26,674 nucleotides of DNA from JBCBTD01 sp039818825 (GTDB lineage: Bacteria; Pseudomonadota; Alphaproteobacteria; Geminicoccales; Geminicoccaceae). The notes beneath the pieces are model-generated. The model did not search any database and was not told where the DNA came from. It worked only from the letters and a program-made list of their open reading frames with translations. Every line of letters begins with the position of its first letter. The stretch's first letter is position 1. The translations under genes and the position numbers were made by a program. The stretch is taken from the NCBI GenBank assembly GCA_039818825.1, contig JBCBTD010000055.1, positions 1 to 26,674 of the forward strand, written 5' to 3'. Shown in pieces: positions 1-6,587 of the stretch.

Positions 1-28
1 GATTAAGTGTTCGGTTTTTATCCTTTTC

Positions 29-430
29 TTGTGTGGTACTTTTGAGTATTGCTCCAGCGTTCCTGTTTTAGTGCTCGCCCCGGCGGTTCTCGATCTGAAG
101 CGGACGGCCGTGATCCCGACCGAGGAGGGTTGGCGCCGTCAATGTCGGCGGATGCGATACGACCTCCAGGTGGGCGCGACCATCGACGCCACGGGCTGTG
201 ATCGCTTCTACTGGCTCATCGTCGAGGCTGGAGACCCGCACGCGGCCGTCATCCACCGAGCGAGCGATATCTACTTGCGCGTCGCCCTCGACAACTGGCG
301 GCAGGCCAAGGCGCTGTGGCTCGATTGCCTGCAGCGCGATCACTGGCCGTCATACCAATCCGGGCTGATCGAACCCGACCCCCAAGACATTGACGACGAC
401 ATCGAGGGTGAAGAGGAGGAGGCCGCGTGA
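29..430 (+). CDS. RecE-like PD-(D/E)XK nuclease, C-terminal part (DUF3799-type)
   Basis: The last ~100 residues resemble the end of the PD-(D/E)XK nuclease-like family that includes exodeoxyribonuclease VIII-type phage nucleases. A D-L-K strand sits near residue 22, a helix with R-Y-D-L-Q follows at 43-47, and a tail with ALWLDCLQRDHWPSY matches the family's usual ending before an acidic C-terminus. Such nucleases resect DNA ends for phage recombination. The N-terminal half with the first acidic residue is missing. The frame is open to the left edge, but bases 1-70 are AT-rich and their translation does not look like this family. TTG at 29 is the first start codon; GTG at 71 is an alternative. 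The stop overlaps the GTG of the next gene. Probably broken or cut off rather than a complete enzyme. Confidence 0.6.
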   Translation: MCGTFEYCSSVPVLVLAPAVLDLKRTAVIPTEEGWRRQCRRMRYDLQVGATIDATGCDRFYWLIVEAGDPHAAVIHRASDIYLRVALDNWRQAKALWLDCLQRDHWPSYQSGLIEPDPQDIDDDIEGEEEEAA

Positions 431-1533
431 GCGAAGACGCGTTGGATCTCGAAGTCATCACGCCCGAGGCTGAGGCCTCACCAAAGTCGTTGGTCCCGAA
501 AGATGCGGCCGACCTCGTTTCCTCGACATCCAAAGCGCTCACGATCGTGTTCACGACGGGGCCAGATCCTCTACTCGAGGAAATCGAGGCTGCGGTCCGG
601 GCGCATAAGCCGGATGTGACCACCAAGGCTGGTCGGGATGAAATCGCATCCCTCGCCTACAAGGTTGCGCGCTGGAAAACCTCGCTCGACGACGCGGGCA
701 AGGCGCTGAACGCGGAAAGGCGGCGCCAGAACGAGGCCGTCGACAAGCATCGGCAGCGCATCCGCGACCATCTGGATGAGCTGAAGAAGGAGGCGCTTCG
801 CCCCCTGGATGCCTGGAAGAAGGAGGAACAGGAGCGGGTGAACGCCCTGAAAGCCAGCCTCCAGGCCCTGGAGTTCTCCCCGGACTTGAGGGACGCCCCA
901 TCCGGGGAGATCGCCGCAGAGATCGACCGCATCAAGACGATCGTCGTCGACGACACGTGGCAGGAGTTCAAAGTCGAGGCCGAGATCCAGCAGGCCCGCG
1001 CCCTTCACTCGCTCGCCGAACTCTTGGTGAAAGCACAGAAGGATGAAGCCGATCGGCTGGAGCTCGAGCGCTTGCGCGCCGCCGAGGCCGAGCGTCAGCG
1101 CCAGGAGGCCGAGGCGCAGGCCGCCCGCGAAGACGCCGAGCGGCGCGAACGCGAAGCCAAGGAAGCGGCGGCGCGCGCCGAGAAGGAGGCCGATGAGGCC
1201 AGGATCCGCGCCGAGCGGGAGGCGAAGGAGTCCGCTGAGCGCGCGGAACGCGAACGCCAGGAGGCCGAAGAGCGCGAGCGCGCGGCTGCCGAACGCGCCC
1301 GGCTCGCTGCCATCGAAGCCGCAGACGCGGAACGCCGCCGCATTCGAGAGGAGGAAGCGGCCAAGGCTGCCGAGGAGGCACGCCGCGCTGCCGATCAAGA
1401 GCACAGAGGCGAAGTGAACCGCGAGGTTCGATCGGCCGTGGCCGCGAAGGCCGGCGTCAGCGTCGAGCAAGCCCAGAGGGTCGTGATCGCGATCGTCAAC
1501 GGCGAAATCCCTCACGTGTCGATCAGGTACTAG
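427..1533 (+). CDS. Phage coiled-coil protein next to the recombination nuclease
   Basis: A 368-residue protein whose GTG start overlaps the TGA of the nuclease fragment. Residues 1-190 are mixed helix. Residues ~200-340 are an almost unbroken coiled coil rich in Glu, Arg and Ala, which gives superficial resemblance to TolA. The last ~45 residues form a small separate tail. Similar proteins (DUF1351-like in layout) lie beside RecE or RecT genes in many phages, where a role with the nuclease or annealing protein is suspected but, as far as I know, unproven. There is no signal peptide or membrane helix, so it is cytoplasmic. The repetitive coding sequence at about 1060-1390 comes from the coiled coil and is not a DNA repeat array. 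Confidence 0.8.
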   Translation: MSEDALDLEVITPEAEASPKSLVPKDAADLVSSTSKALTIVFTTGPDPLLEEIEAAVRAHKPDVTTKAGRDEIASLAYKVARWKTSLDDAGKALNAERRRQNEAVDKHRQRIRDHLDELKKEALRPLDAWKKEEQERVNALKASLQALEFSPDLRDAPSGEIAAEIDRIKTIVVDDTWQEFKVEAEIQQARALHSLAELLVKAQKDEADRLELERLRAAEAERQRQEAEAQAAREDAERREREAKEAAARAEKEADEARIRAEREAKESAERAERERQEAEERERAAAERARLAAIEAADAERRRIREEEAAKAAEEARRAADQEHRGEVNREVRSAVAAKAGVSVEQAQRVVIAIVNGEIPHVSIRY

Positions 1534-1537
1534 GCCG

Positions 1538-2470
1538 ATGAGCGTGGACCTCTCCGACACGATCCTAGCGAAGAGCGATCAGCTCAACGCCGACGACCTG
1601 ATCGCCGGGCCGATGACCGTGACCGTGACCAAGGTCGGCAAAATCCGTTCGCCGGATCAGCCCGTGACGATCCACTACGACGGCGAGCAGGGGAAGCCCT
1701 GGAAGCCGTGCTTGACCATGCGGCGCGTGCTCGTCCTGGCTTGGGGCAAGAACGGTGCCCAGTACGTGGGGCGTCGGATCACCCTCTATCGAGAGCCGAG
1801 CGTCCTTTGGGGAGGGAAGCCAGTAGGTGGCATCCGGATCAGCCATCTTTCCCACATTGAGGGCGAGCAGGAATACAATCTGACCGCAACGCGCGGGAAG
1901 AAGGAGTTGTGGAGGGTCGAGCCGCTCCACGGTGAGGGCGCGCCCTCACCGAGCTGGAACGACGACGACTTCCTGCAGCGATTGGCCGCCTGTCAGGCAC
2001 CAGAGCAGGTCAAGGCACTGGTCGAAGGCTGGCCCAACGCCACCGAGGACCATCGCAACCGAGCCCGGCATCGCTACGCGGAGCTGCGAGACGCGGCGAA
2101 GGCGCCCGATCCAGCAACTGAACCGCGGCCGACGCCTGCGGAGCCGGAGCCAACCGTGGCCACAGATCGTGAGCCGCCAGCCCCGTCGGAGCCGCCACCG
2201 AACGCCGACGGTGATCCTCGACCGGTGTCGAGCGGGCCGGAGCCATGGAGCGCAGACGTCGTTGCCAATCAGTTGAAGCAAGCCGGCTCCGCGGAAGAAG
2301 CCCGTGCTCTTCTCCGGGATCGGAACGTGGCCGCACTCTTCGCAAGCGATGGCTTCGACCACCGTCAGTTCCTGGTGCTTGCGCGCGAGCTTGGTCGGCA
2401 CTTCGGGCAGGACGCGAACAACATCCTCCAGGACTTCGTCGACGAAGCGAGGAGTGCTCCGGATGGCTGA
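1538..2470 (+). CDS. Conserved phage protein of the recombination cluster, function unknown
   Basis: A 310-residue protein starting four bases after the previous stop. Residues 1-130 form a compact domain beginning MSVDLSDTILAKSDQLNADD and containing KPCLTMRRVLVLAWG, YVGRRITLYREPSVLWGG and GGIRISHLSHI. I recognise this as a common family in phages of alphaproteobacteria and actinobacteria, often beside RecE-like genes, but no activity is known to me. Residues ~135-185 are helical, ~186-235 are a Pro/Glu-rich linker, and ~236-310 form a second helical domain. Its stop overlaps by eight bases the ATG at 2463 of the interrupted gp37/gp68 gene. A single-strand-binding or annealing accessory role would suit the neighbourhood but is a guess. 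Confidence 0.8.
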   Translation: MSVDLSDTILAKSDQLNADDLIAGPMTVTVTKVGKIRSPDQPVTIHYDGEQGKPWKPCLTMRRVLVLAWGKNGAQYVGRRITLYREPSVLWGGKPVGGIRISHLSHIEGEQEYNLTATRGKKELWRVEPLHGEGAPSPSWNDDDFLQRLAACQAPEQVKALVEGWPNATEDHRNRARHRYAELRDAAKAPDPATEPRPTPAEPEPTVATDREPPAPSEPPPNADGDPRPVSSGPEPWSADVVANQLKQAGSAEEARALLRDRNVAALFASDGFDHRQFLVLARELGRHFGQDANNILQDFVDEARSAPDG

Positions 2471-3260
2471 CGGCTCACTCATCGAGTGGACGGACCTCGA
2501 GTTAGAGGGCGGTCGTGCCACGGGGCGGGGTCAATCCCACGTCGACCAGTATCAGCACGTCAAGCAGTTCAGTCTTGGCCTCGCGCCCGTTTGCTTCAAG
2601 CCACTCCCAGACGTCCTGAGCGCGCTTGCTGCTATTGCAGGTACGGCAGGCCGGCACGATGTTGCCCGGCTCAGTCAAGCCCCCAGACGAGACCGGAGCA
2701 ACGTGGTCCCAGCTTGTCGCCGGCTCGTCGCAGTAGGCGCAGAGACCTCCGAACGTTTCGGTCAGGATTTCTTGAGCTTCGACAGGCAACGGGGCAACGC
2801 CACGACGCCGCGCGGCCGATTGGCCGCGGTAGCGCTTCCGAACATTCGGGTCCGCGGCGTACCGCGCCCGCGCCTCCGCCTTGAGGCAGTCGGCGCAAGC
2901 CCCTTGCCTGACTGCTTCCTTCGAGAGCCACGCTTTGCAACCACGGCACCACTTTTCACCCAAGGCAGCTCGACGCTGTCGCTCCGGCTTGTTCGGACCG
3001 GCAGCAACCCTGCGGTTCATGCGGCAGTCCTTACAGACGTAGCCGCGGCCGTCGTACCGGCTGTGGTCCCGCACGAAGTCAGCCAGCGACCGCCACTCCC
3101 GGCACCGACTGCACTGCTTCTCGCCCTGCGAGCGACGAGTGATGAAACGCGCGTTGGCCGGACCTCGGTTCTTCGACGTTCCCATATCGAGAGACTGCGT
3201 CCCCCGATCCGTCTAGGCAAGAAGTCCGCCGGCCGCACCCACGACGAGATGCCGGCATGA
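2463..3260 (+). pseudogene. gp37/gp68 (DUF5131) gene, only both ends remaining
   Basis: The first 11 codons (2463-2495) read MADGSLIEWTD, the hallmark start of the phage Gp37/Gp68 radical-SAM-like family. The last 16 codons (3210-3257) read RLGKKSAGRTHDEMPA, matching that family's usual end (typically GKKAAGR...DGR...P) with a few residues missing. Nothing between them resembles the family: its T-G-C and C-x-x-C-Y motifs are absent, and the HNH gene occupies the space on the other strand. Both edges keep intact operon junctions: an eight-base overlap with the upstream stop and an ATGA overlap with the next gene. The + frame is open throughout (265 codons), but its middle is only the antisense of the HNH gene. 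Family assignment of the two ends is from memory of the consensus. Confidence 0.65.
2502..3185 (-). CDS. HNH endonuclease with two N-terminal zinc-binding modules
   Basis: A 227-residue protein on the strand opposite to all neighbours. Residues 25-54 hold one CxxC...CxxC module (C25, C28, C51, C54) and residues 80-100 a second (C80, C83, C97, C100). The HNH nuclease domain spans about 145-190: C149 and C152, D160-H161, N175, C180 and C183, then N184 in place of the final His, a common variant. Such enzymes cut DNA with one metal ion; stand-alone copies in phage genomes often behave as homing endonucleases. It lies within the remains of a gp37/gp68 gene, ending six bases past the retained N-terminal codons. 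Start ATG at 3185. Nuclease identity is firm; homing behaviour is inferred. Confidence 0.9.
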   Translation of the reverse strand: MGTSKNRGPANARFITRRSQGEKQCSRCREWRSLADFVRDHSRYDGRGYVCKDCRMNRRVAAGPNKPERQRRAALGEKWCRGCKAWLSKEAVRQGACADCLKAEARARYAADPNVRKRYRGQSAARRRGVAPLPVEAQEILTETFGGLCAYCDEPATSWDHVAPVSSGGLTEPGNIVPACRTCNSSKRAQDVWEWLEANGREAKTELLDVLILVDVGLTPPRGTTAL

Positions 3261-3604
3261 GAGGACGTCGCATTCCGACCAAGGTTCCGGGACTCGGCTG
3301 TTTCCCTAGCCGGGGCGCTGCAGCGAAAGCGATCGGGATCAGCCAACAAGCCCTTGGGGATCGGATGAGGAACGGTCGCTCGTTGGGCGCGCCGCGCGGT
3401 AAGGGCGGGCACAGACCGGGGTCGCAGGAATCGCGATCCGAACCCTCACCAGCACTGACCCGTCCGCTGCGGACGGCGCTCGTCGTCATCGCGGGCTGGC
3501 TCGAGCGAGACGCGGACTCAGCGGACGCACGCGAAGAACCGTTGGTCGCCCGCCGACTCCGCGAGCAGGCGCGGCGAGCACGCGCGCTCGCGCTCACAGT
3601 CTAA
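3257..3604 (+). CDS. Small basic protein with a possible helix-turn-helix
   Basis: A 115-residue unknown. Residues ~18-42 (SRGAAAKAIGISQQALGDRM) look like a short helix-turn-helix of the kind found in small phage DNA-binding proteins. The rest is Arg-rich, with a helical C-terminus. The ATG overlaps the TGA of the gp37/gp68 remnant (ATGA at 3257-3260), which fits an original place in the early operon and supports this start. No enzyme motif, signal peptide or membrane helix is present. A DNA-binding role is a suggestion only. Confidence 0.6.
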   Translation: MRGRRIPTKVPGLGCFPSRGAAAKAIGISQQALGDRMRNGRSLGAPRGKGGHRPGSQESRSEPSPALTRPLRTALVVIAGWLERDADSADAREEPLVARRLREQARRARALALTV

Positions 3605-3613
3605 GCTTAGATC

Positions 3614-3617
3614 GGAG
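3614..3617 (+). promoter_or_regulatory. Ribosome binding site of the 20-codon ORF
   Basis: GGAG lies five bases upstream of the ATG at 3623. It is one of the clearer Shine-Dalgarno sequences in the element and is the main reason to accept such a short reading frame. Confidence 0.45.
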
Positions 3618-3622
3618 ACATC

Positions 3623-3685
3623 ATGATCGACCTCGACAAGACCACCCGCGCCCTCAACATCGAACACCGGGAAGACGCACGTTGA
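3623..3685 (+). CDS. 20-residue microprotein or leader ORF
   Basis: The frame encodes MIDLDKTTRALNIEHREDAR and stops at TGA 3683-3685. A GGAG sits at the correct distance upstream, and the stop overlaps the TTG start of the next gene (TTGA at 3682-3685), the same linkage seen along the whole operon. It may be a real small protein or a leader whose translation delivers ribosomes to a weak TTG start. No run of a single amino acid suggests attenuation. I do not recognise the sequence. Confidence 0.45.
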   Translation: MIDLDKTTRALNIEHREDAR

Positions 3686-4062
3686 TCCGGGCGATCTCCC
3701 GCATACTCGCTCCGTCGGCCGCATTCCACGCGGAGAACATGGAGCGAATGGATGCTCGCTACGATCGAGCGCACGCCGCCGATCTCGCGATGATCCGGTC
3801 GGGGCTCCGGTTGATCGAGCTCGGCTACAACATCGAGTTGCAGCCGGCGCAGTTCGTCAGCGTGAAGGGTGGCCCCGGCAAGCCCACGGTCGTGACCGGG
3901 CTGGACGACGATGCAGCGGAACCGCCACGCCCTGACCGGAAGAAACCCGCTGGCTTGGTGAAGTTCTTCGCCGACCTCTGGGATGTGCTCCGGGGCTGCG
4001 ACCCCTGGAACACGCGGTTTCGTCAGTGGCAACGTCGTCTTCGAGGTTTGCCGCCATGTTGA
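3682..4062 (+). CDS. Hypothetical phage protein
   Basis: A 126-residue protein from a TTG start that overlaps the stop of the preceding 20-codon ORF. An N-terminal helical stretch (~1-45) is followed by a short beta-like segment (~48-70), an acidic Pro-rich linker (~73-88) and a basic, Trp-containing C-terminus (~90-126). There is no catalytic motif, signal peptide or membrane segment. Its stop lies within the start of the next gene, consistent with coupled translation. Function unknown. Confidence 0.6.
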   Translation: MIRAISRILAPSAAFHAENMERMDARYDRAHAADLAMIRSGLRLIELGYNIELQPAQFVSVKGGPGKPTVVTGLDDDAAEPPRPDRKKPAGLVKFFADLWDVLRGCDPWNTRFRQWQRRLRGLPPC

Positions 4063-4265
4063 TGACGGCCGCAGGCGTCGCCTGCATCATCGTTGCGCTC
4101 AACACCTCTTACAGCGTCGGCGCGGCTATGAACGCGCGCCATAACGAGATGCGGATGGGCCGGCCCGTGTCCGAAGCAAGTGAACGGACCCTGCTTGCTC
4201 TTATCGCCGCAACCATCGTCTTCACCTCCGCGGGCTTGATCACGCTTCTTTCGTGCGGAGCGTAG
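4056..4265 (+). CDS. Small two-helix membrane protein
   Basis: About 69 residues with two hydrophobic segments: roughly residues 1-18 (MLMTAAGVACIIVAL) and ~44-66 (TLLALIAATIVFTSAGLITLL), joined by a polar loop with several charges. It should sit in the inner membrane as a hairpin. The ATG at 4056 has a GAGG nine bases upstream and overlaps the previous stop; GTG at 4026 is an in-frame alternative adding ten residues. Small membrane proteins in phage early regions can act in superinfection exclusion or lysis control, but nothing here decides that. Confidence 0.55.
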   Translation: MLMTAAGVACIIVALNTSYSVGAAMNARHNEMRMGRPVSEASERTLLALIAATIVFTSAGLITLLSCGA

Positions 4266-4272
4266 ACCAGCG

Positions 4273-4701
4273 ATGTCGACGGATCTCGCCCAGGCCAGCA
4301 TCCGCGACGGCGTCGTCGCGAACGCTCTCCTCTACCTGACCTGCATCCATGTCGTGCGGCGCGGGGTGTTCATCCCCGACGGGCTCGATGGGCCGTCAGT
4401 GCGACGGGCAGCCGAGTACGTCGACGCGTGCACGCTCGAGGAGCGGTGCCTCGTCGCCGCCTTCCTCGGGGCGTTGAAGCGACCAGGGCGGATCGCCGCG
4501 CTACCTGAGGTCCCGACCAAGCCCACGGAAGGCGCCTGCTACTCGGCGATGTCCGACCTCGTCGAGGAATTGCAGCGACGGGGTGCATCCGCTTCCGATC
4601 TCATTCTCGCGATGGATACGCTGGCGTCCGAGCTGCAGGAAGCGGCGGAGCGGGAACAACCGGAGGGGTGGCGGCTTCTCTATACGGGCGCCTGCTCATG
4701 A
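4273..4701 (+). CDS. Hypothetical phage protein, helical
   Basis: A 142-residue, mostly alpha-helical protein with scattered cysteines (residues 24, 53, 59, 89, 141) that form no zinc motif. It starts seven bases after the membrane protein's stop and ends in an ATGA overlap with the next gene. I do not recognise a family. No signal peptide is seen and cytoplasmic location is likely. Confidence 0.6.
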   Translation: MSTDLAQASIRDGVVANALLYLTCIHVVRRGVFIPDGLDGPSVRRAAEYVDACTLEERCLVAAFLGALKRPGRIAALPEVPTKPTEGACYSAMSDLVEELQRRGASASDLILAMDTLASELQEAAEREQPEGWRLLYTGACS

Positions 4702-5009
4702 CCCCGCGCGTCGCGGTGGCTGCCGCACTCATCGCCCTGCAGCCTATCACGCCGGCCGGCTCCGCGATCCTCACCTTCTGTGGGCCGCGCGACACCCTGA
4801 TCGAGCGGCTGGCCGACAGCTATGATGAGACGGTGCGCGCCCGCCTGCTGATCCCCGGCGAGTCCGCGCGGGTCGTCGAGCTGTTGATCGCCGGGGATGG
4901 CCAGAGCTGGACGCTGATCTCCACTCGTCCCGACGGCCACGCCTGTGCGATGGCCACAGGCACCGACGCCGAGCTGCTGCCGCCACCGCCCGCAGGCGAT
5001 GAGTCATGA
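4698..5009 (+). CDS. Small secreted (periplasmic) protein of unknown function
   Basis: A 103-residue protein starting at the ATG that overlaps the previous stop (ATGA at 4698-4701); a longer frame from 4668 exists but is less likely. Residues 1-23 form a signal peptide (MTPRVAVAAALIALQPITPA). The mature part begins near a Cys and reads CGPRDTLIERLADSYDE, then WTLISTRPDGHACAMATG. This layout, a Cys-Pro/Arg helix followed by a W-T-I strand, P-D-G and a second Cys, resembles a small secreted family common in alphaproteobacterial genomes and phages. The two Cys could form a disulphide in the periplasm. Function unknown. An exported product within an early operon is unusual. Confidence 0.6.
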   Translation: MTPRVAVAAALIALQPITPAGSAILTFCGPRDTLIERLADSYDETVRARLLIPGESARVVELLIAGDGQSWTLISTRPDGHACAMATGTDAELLPPPPAGDES

Positions 5010-5194
5010 CCGCGGCCGAACTCCGCCACACAAGCGCGGCCCCAGTCGGCCCAGGATTCTGGGATCGGCGTGACGGCCAATCCTCCTGGTGGGAGCGTCG
5101 CGAAGACGAGACCGAGGAAGAGCGGAACAAGCGGATGAACCACGCTCGCTTCATGGCGTTCGACCCTGATGACCCTGATCTAGAGCTTGACTGA
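5006..5194 (+). CDS. Short acidic hypothetical protein
   Basis: A 62-residue protein with an ATGA overlap at its start and a charged centre (ERREDETEEERNKRMNHARF) ending in an acidic tail. Several Trp residues (19, 28, 29) precede the charged helix. No family recognised. Confidence 0.5.
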   Translation: MTAAELRHTSAAPVGPGFWDRRDGQSSWWERREDETEEERNKRMNHARFMAFDPDDPDLELD

Positions 5195-5207
5195 GGGCGT
5201 CATCGAA

Positions 5208-5456
5208 GTGACCGCCCGCGCCCTCACCCAGCTCGACGCCATGCTCCTGACCGGCTCGCATTCGGCCTCAGAGCTACGGACGTTGATACGACTGGGCCGC
5301 TTCCCGGAGGCAACACACGCCGCGTCGCGTCGCTCCCGTCCGAAGTGGTGTGCCGACGAGGTCCGCGCCTTCGGCTACCCAGTTCCGGAGATCATCACCG
5401 GCTCGGTCGAGCGTAGCGTCGGCGACGACCTAGCCGATCTGCTGGAGGGCGATTGA
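5208..5456 (+). CDS. AlpA/excisionase-like DNA-binding protein (candidate Xis)
   Basis: An 82-residue protein directly upstream of the integrase, whose ATG follows its stop with no gap. Residues ~13-57 follow the pattern of MerR-like excisionase or AlpA domains: a helix entering SASELRTLI, the wing L-G-R-F-P-E-A, then a basic strand and W-C-A-D-E-V-R-A-F. Members bind DNA at attachment sites and turn integration into excision, or regulate the integrase gene. The GTG at 5208 has a GAGGG ten bases upstream; TTG at 5187, overlapping the previous stop, is the alternative. Position next to the integrase strengthens the call. The match is by pattern and is diverged. Confidence 0.55.
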   Translation: MTARALTQLDAMLLTGSHSASELRTLIRLGRFPEATHAASRRSRPKWCADEVRAFGYPVPEIITGSVERSVGDDLADLLEGD

Positions 5457-6587
5457 ATGGGCCGTCGGTACACGATCAAGAAGCCGCCGAACTGCCAGCC
5501 GCGCCCGATCAAGGGCGGCGAGTCCTGGTACTTCGAACCGCAGCACCGCGACCGCCATCTCATGCGCCGACGCAAGGTCGGTGACACGCTCACCATGAGC
5601 CTCGCCGACATTTTCGCCGAGGTTCGGCTACTGAACGCCGAACTCGACAAGGCCCGAGCCGGGACCGGCGGCGGAGACTCTGGGGCAATCCCCGGCACGA
5701 TCCGGTTCGTCGTCGTCGAGTTCCGGCGATCACCAGCCTACCTCATGCTCGGCGAGCGCACGAAGGCCGACTATGACGCGATCCTCGACTGGATCGTGGC
5801 GAAGTTCGGCAACAGCACGGCAAAGAGTTGGACGCCGGCGGCCGCGGTCAAGCTCGTGGAAACGCAGCTGGAGACCGACGGGCGCGGACGCCTGACCCGG
5901 ACCGGCTACTACAAGTTCCAGGTGCTTCGCCGGTTGGTGCGCTGGGGCGCTGCCCGCGAGCATTTCACCGTGAACCCGCTCGCCGACTATCGCGCTGCCC
6001 GGATTCCGGTTGGTGGCCAGCAAGTCTGGCTCCCCGAGCATCAGCCGGTGTTCGTCCGGCAGGCCCGATCTCGTCCTGACAATGAGGGGTTCGCGCGCGC
6101 GATGTGGCTCGGCATCTACACCGGGCAGCGCCCTGAAGACATCGTGCGAATGTGCGCGACCGACATCGTGAAACTGACCCTCGTCGACGAGCATGGAGGC
6201 GATGCCGAGGTCGAGGGCTTCTCGATCGTGCAGATGAAACGCAACCGCCGCGTCTTCATCCCGATCCATTCGGAGCTGGCCGCGGAGATGGCGACGTGGC
6301 CGCGCCGACCGGGCCCGTTCGTCTTGACCCGCCGCGGGCGGGTCATGTCCCCCAGCTACCTGTCACGCGGTGTGCTCCGAATCTGTCGCGCCGCCGGCCT
6401 CCCCACGGGACTGACCCCGAAGCAATGGCGGCACACGGCAGCGACCCGTCTGTCCGAGGCCGGCTGCACGGAAACGCAGATCGCCGCGATCCTCGGGCAC
6501 GCGGACGAGGCGACGACGAGGCGTCACTACATCCAGCGGACGACGAGCACGGCGGTCGCCGCGATGAAGAGGTGGGACAGGAAGTGA
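5457..6587 (+). CDS. Tyrosine recombinase (phage integrase)
   Basis: A 376-residue site-specific recombinase. Residues 1-80 form an arm-binding-like N-terminal part, ~85-180 a core-binding domain, and ~190-376 the catalytic domain. Active-site residues visible are R225 (TGQRPED), K261 (beta-hairpin MKRNRR), R325 (QWRHTAATRL), H348 (GHAD) and Y358 (RHYIQ). The His that normally precedes the second Arg by three residues is Lys (K322). It would catalyse recombination between the element and the host attachment site, very likely the nearby tRNA-Arg. Start ATG directly follows the excisionase-like stop, and its own stop overlaps the GTG of the next gene. All other hallmarks are intact. Confidence 0.93.
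   Translation: MGRRYTIKKPPNCQPRPIKGGESWYFEPQHRDRHLMRRRKVGDTLTMSLADIFAEVRLLNAELDKARAGTGGGDSGAIPGTIRFVVVEFRRSPAYLMLGERTKADYDAILDWIVAKFGNSTAKSWTPAAAVKLVETQLETDGRGRLTRTGYYKFQVLRRLVRWGAAREHFTVNPLADYRAARIPVGGQQVWLPEHQPVFVRQARSRPDNEGFARAMWLGIYTGQRPEDIVRMCATDIVKLTLVDEHGGDAEVEGFSIVQMKRNRRVFIPIHSELAAEMATWPRRPGPFVLTRRGRVMSPSYLSRGVLRICRAAGLPTGLTPKQWRHTAATRLSEAGCTETQIAAILGHADEATTRRHYIQRTTSTAVAAMKRWDRK

Noticed and set aside
1060..1390. Repetitive DNA resembling a repeat array
   Set aside because: The repeats are irregular and follow the heptad pattern of a coiled coil; there are no conserved direct repeats with unique spacers, so it is not CRISPR.
571..1560. Long minus-strand frame of 329 codons
   Set aside because: Antisense shadow of the coiled-coil gene; Leu/Gly-rich translation reflects the complement of Glu/Arg/Ala codons, and no family is recognisable.
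2463..3260. A 265-codon + strand gene reading through the whole interval
   Set aside because: Only its two ends match a protein family; the middle is the exact antisense of the HNH gene, whose zinc and HNH motifs are unmistakable. Kept as a pseudogene remnant.
3601..3610. Perfect ten-base palindrome CTAAGCTTAG at a stop codon
   Set aside because: A single short palindrome of this size is expected by chance in a window this long; no second copy was seen nearby.
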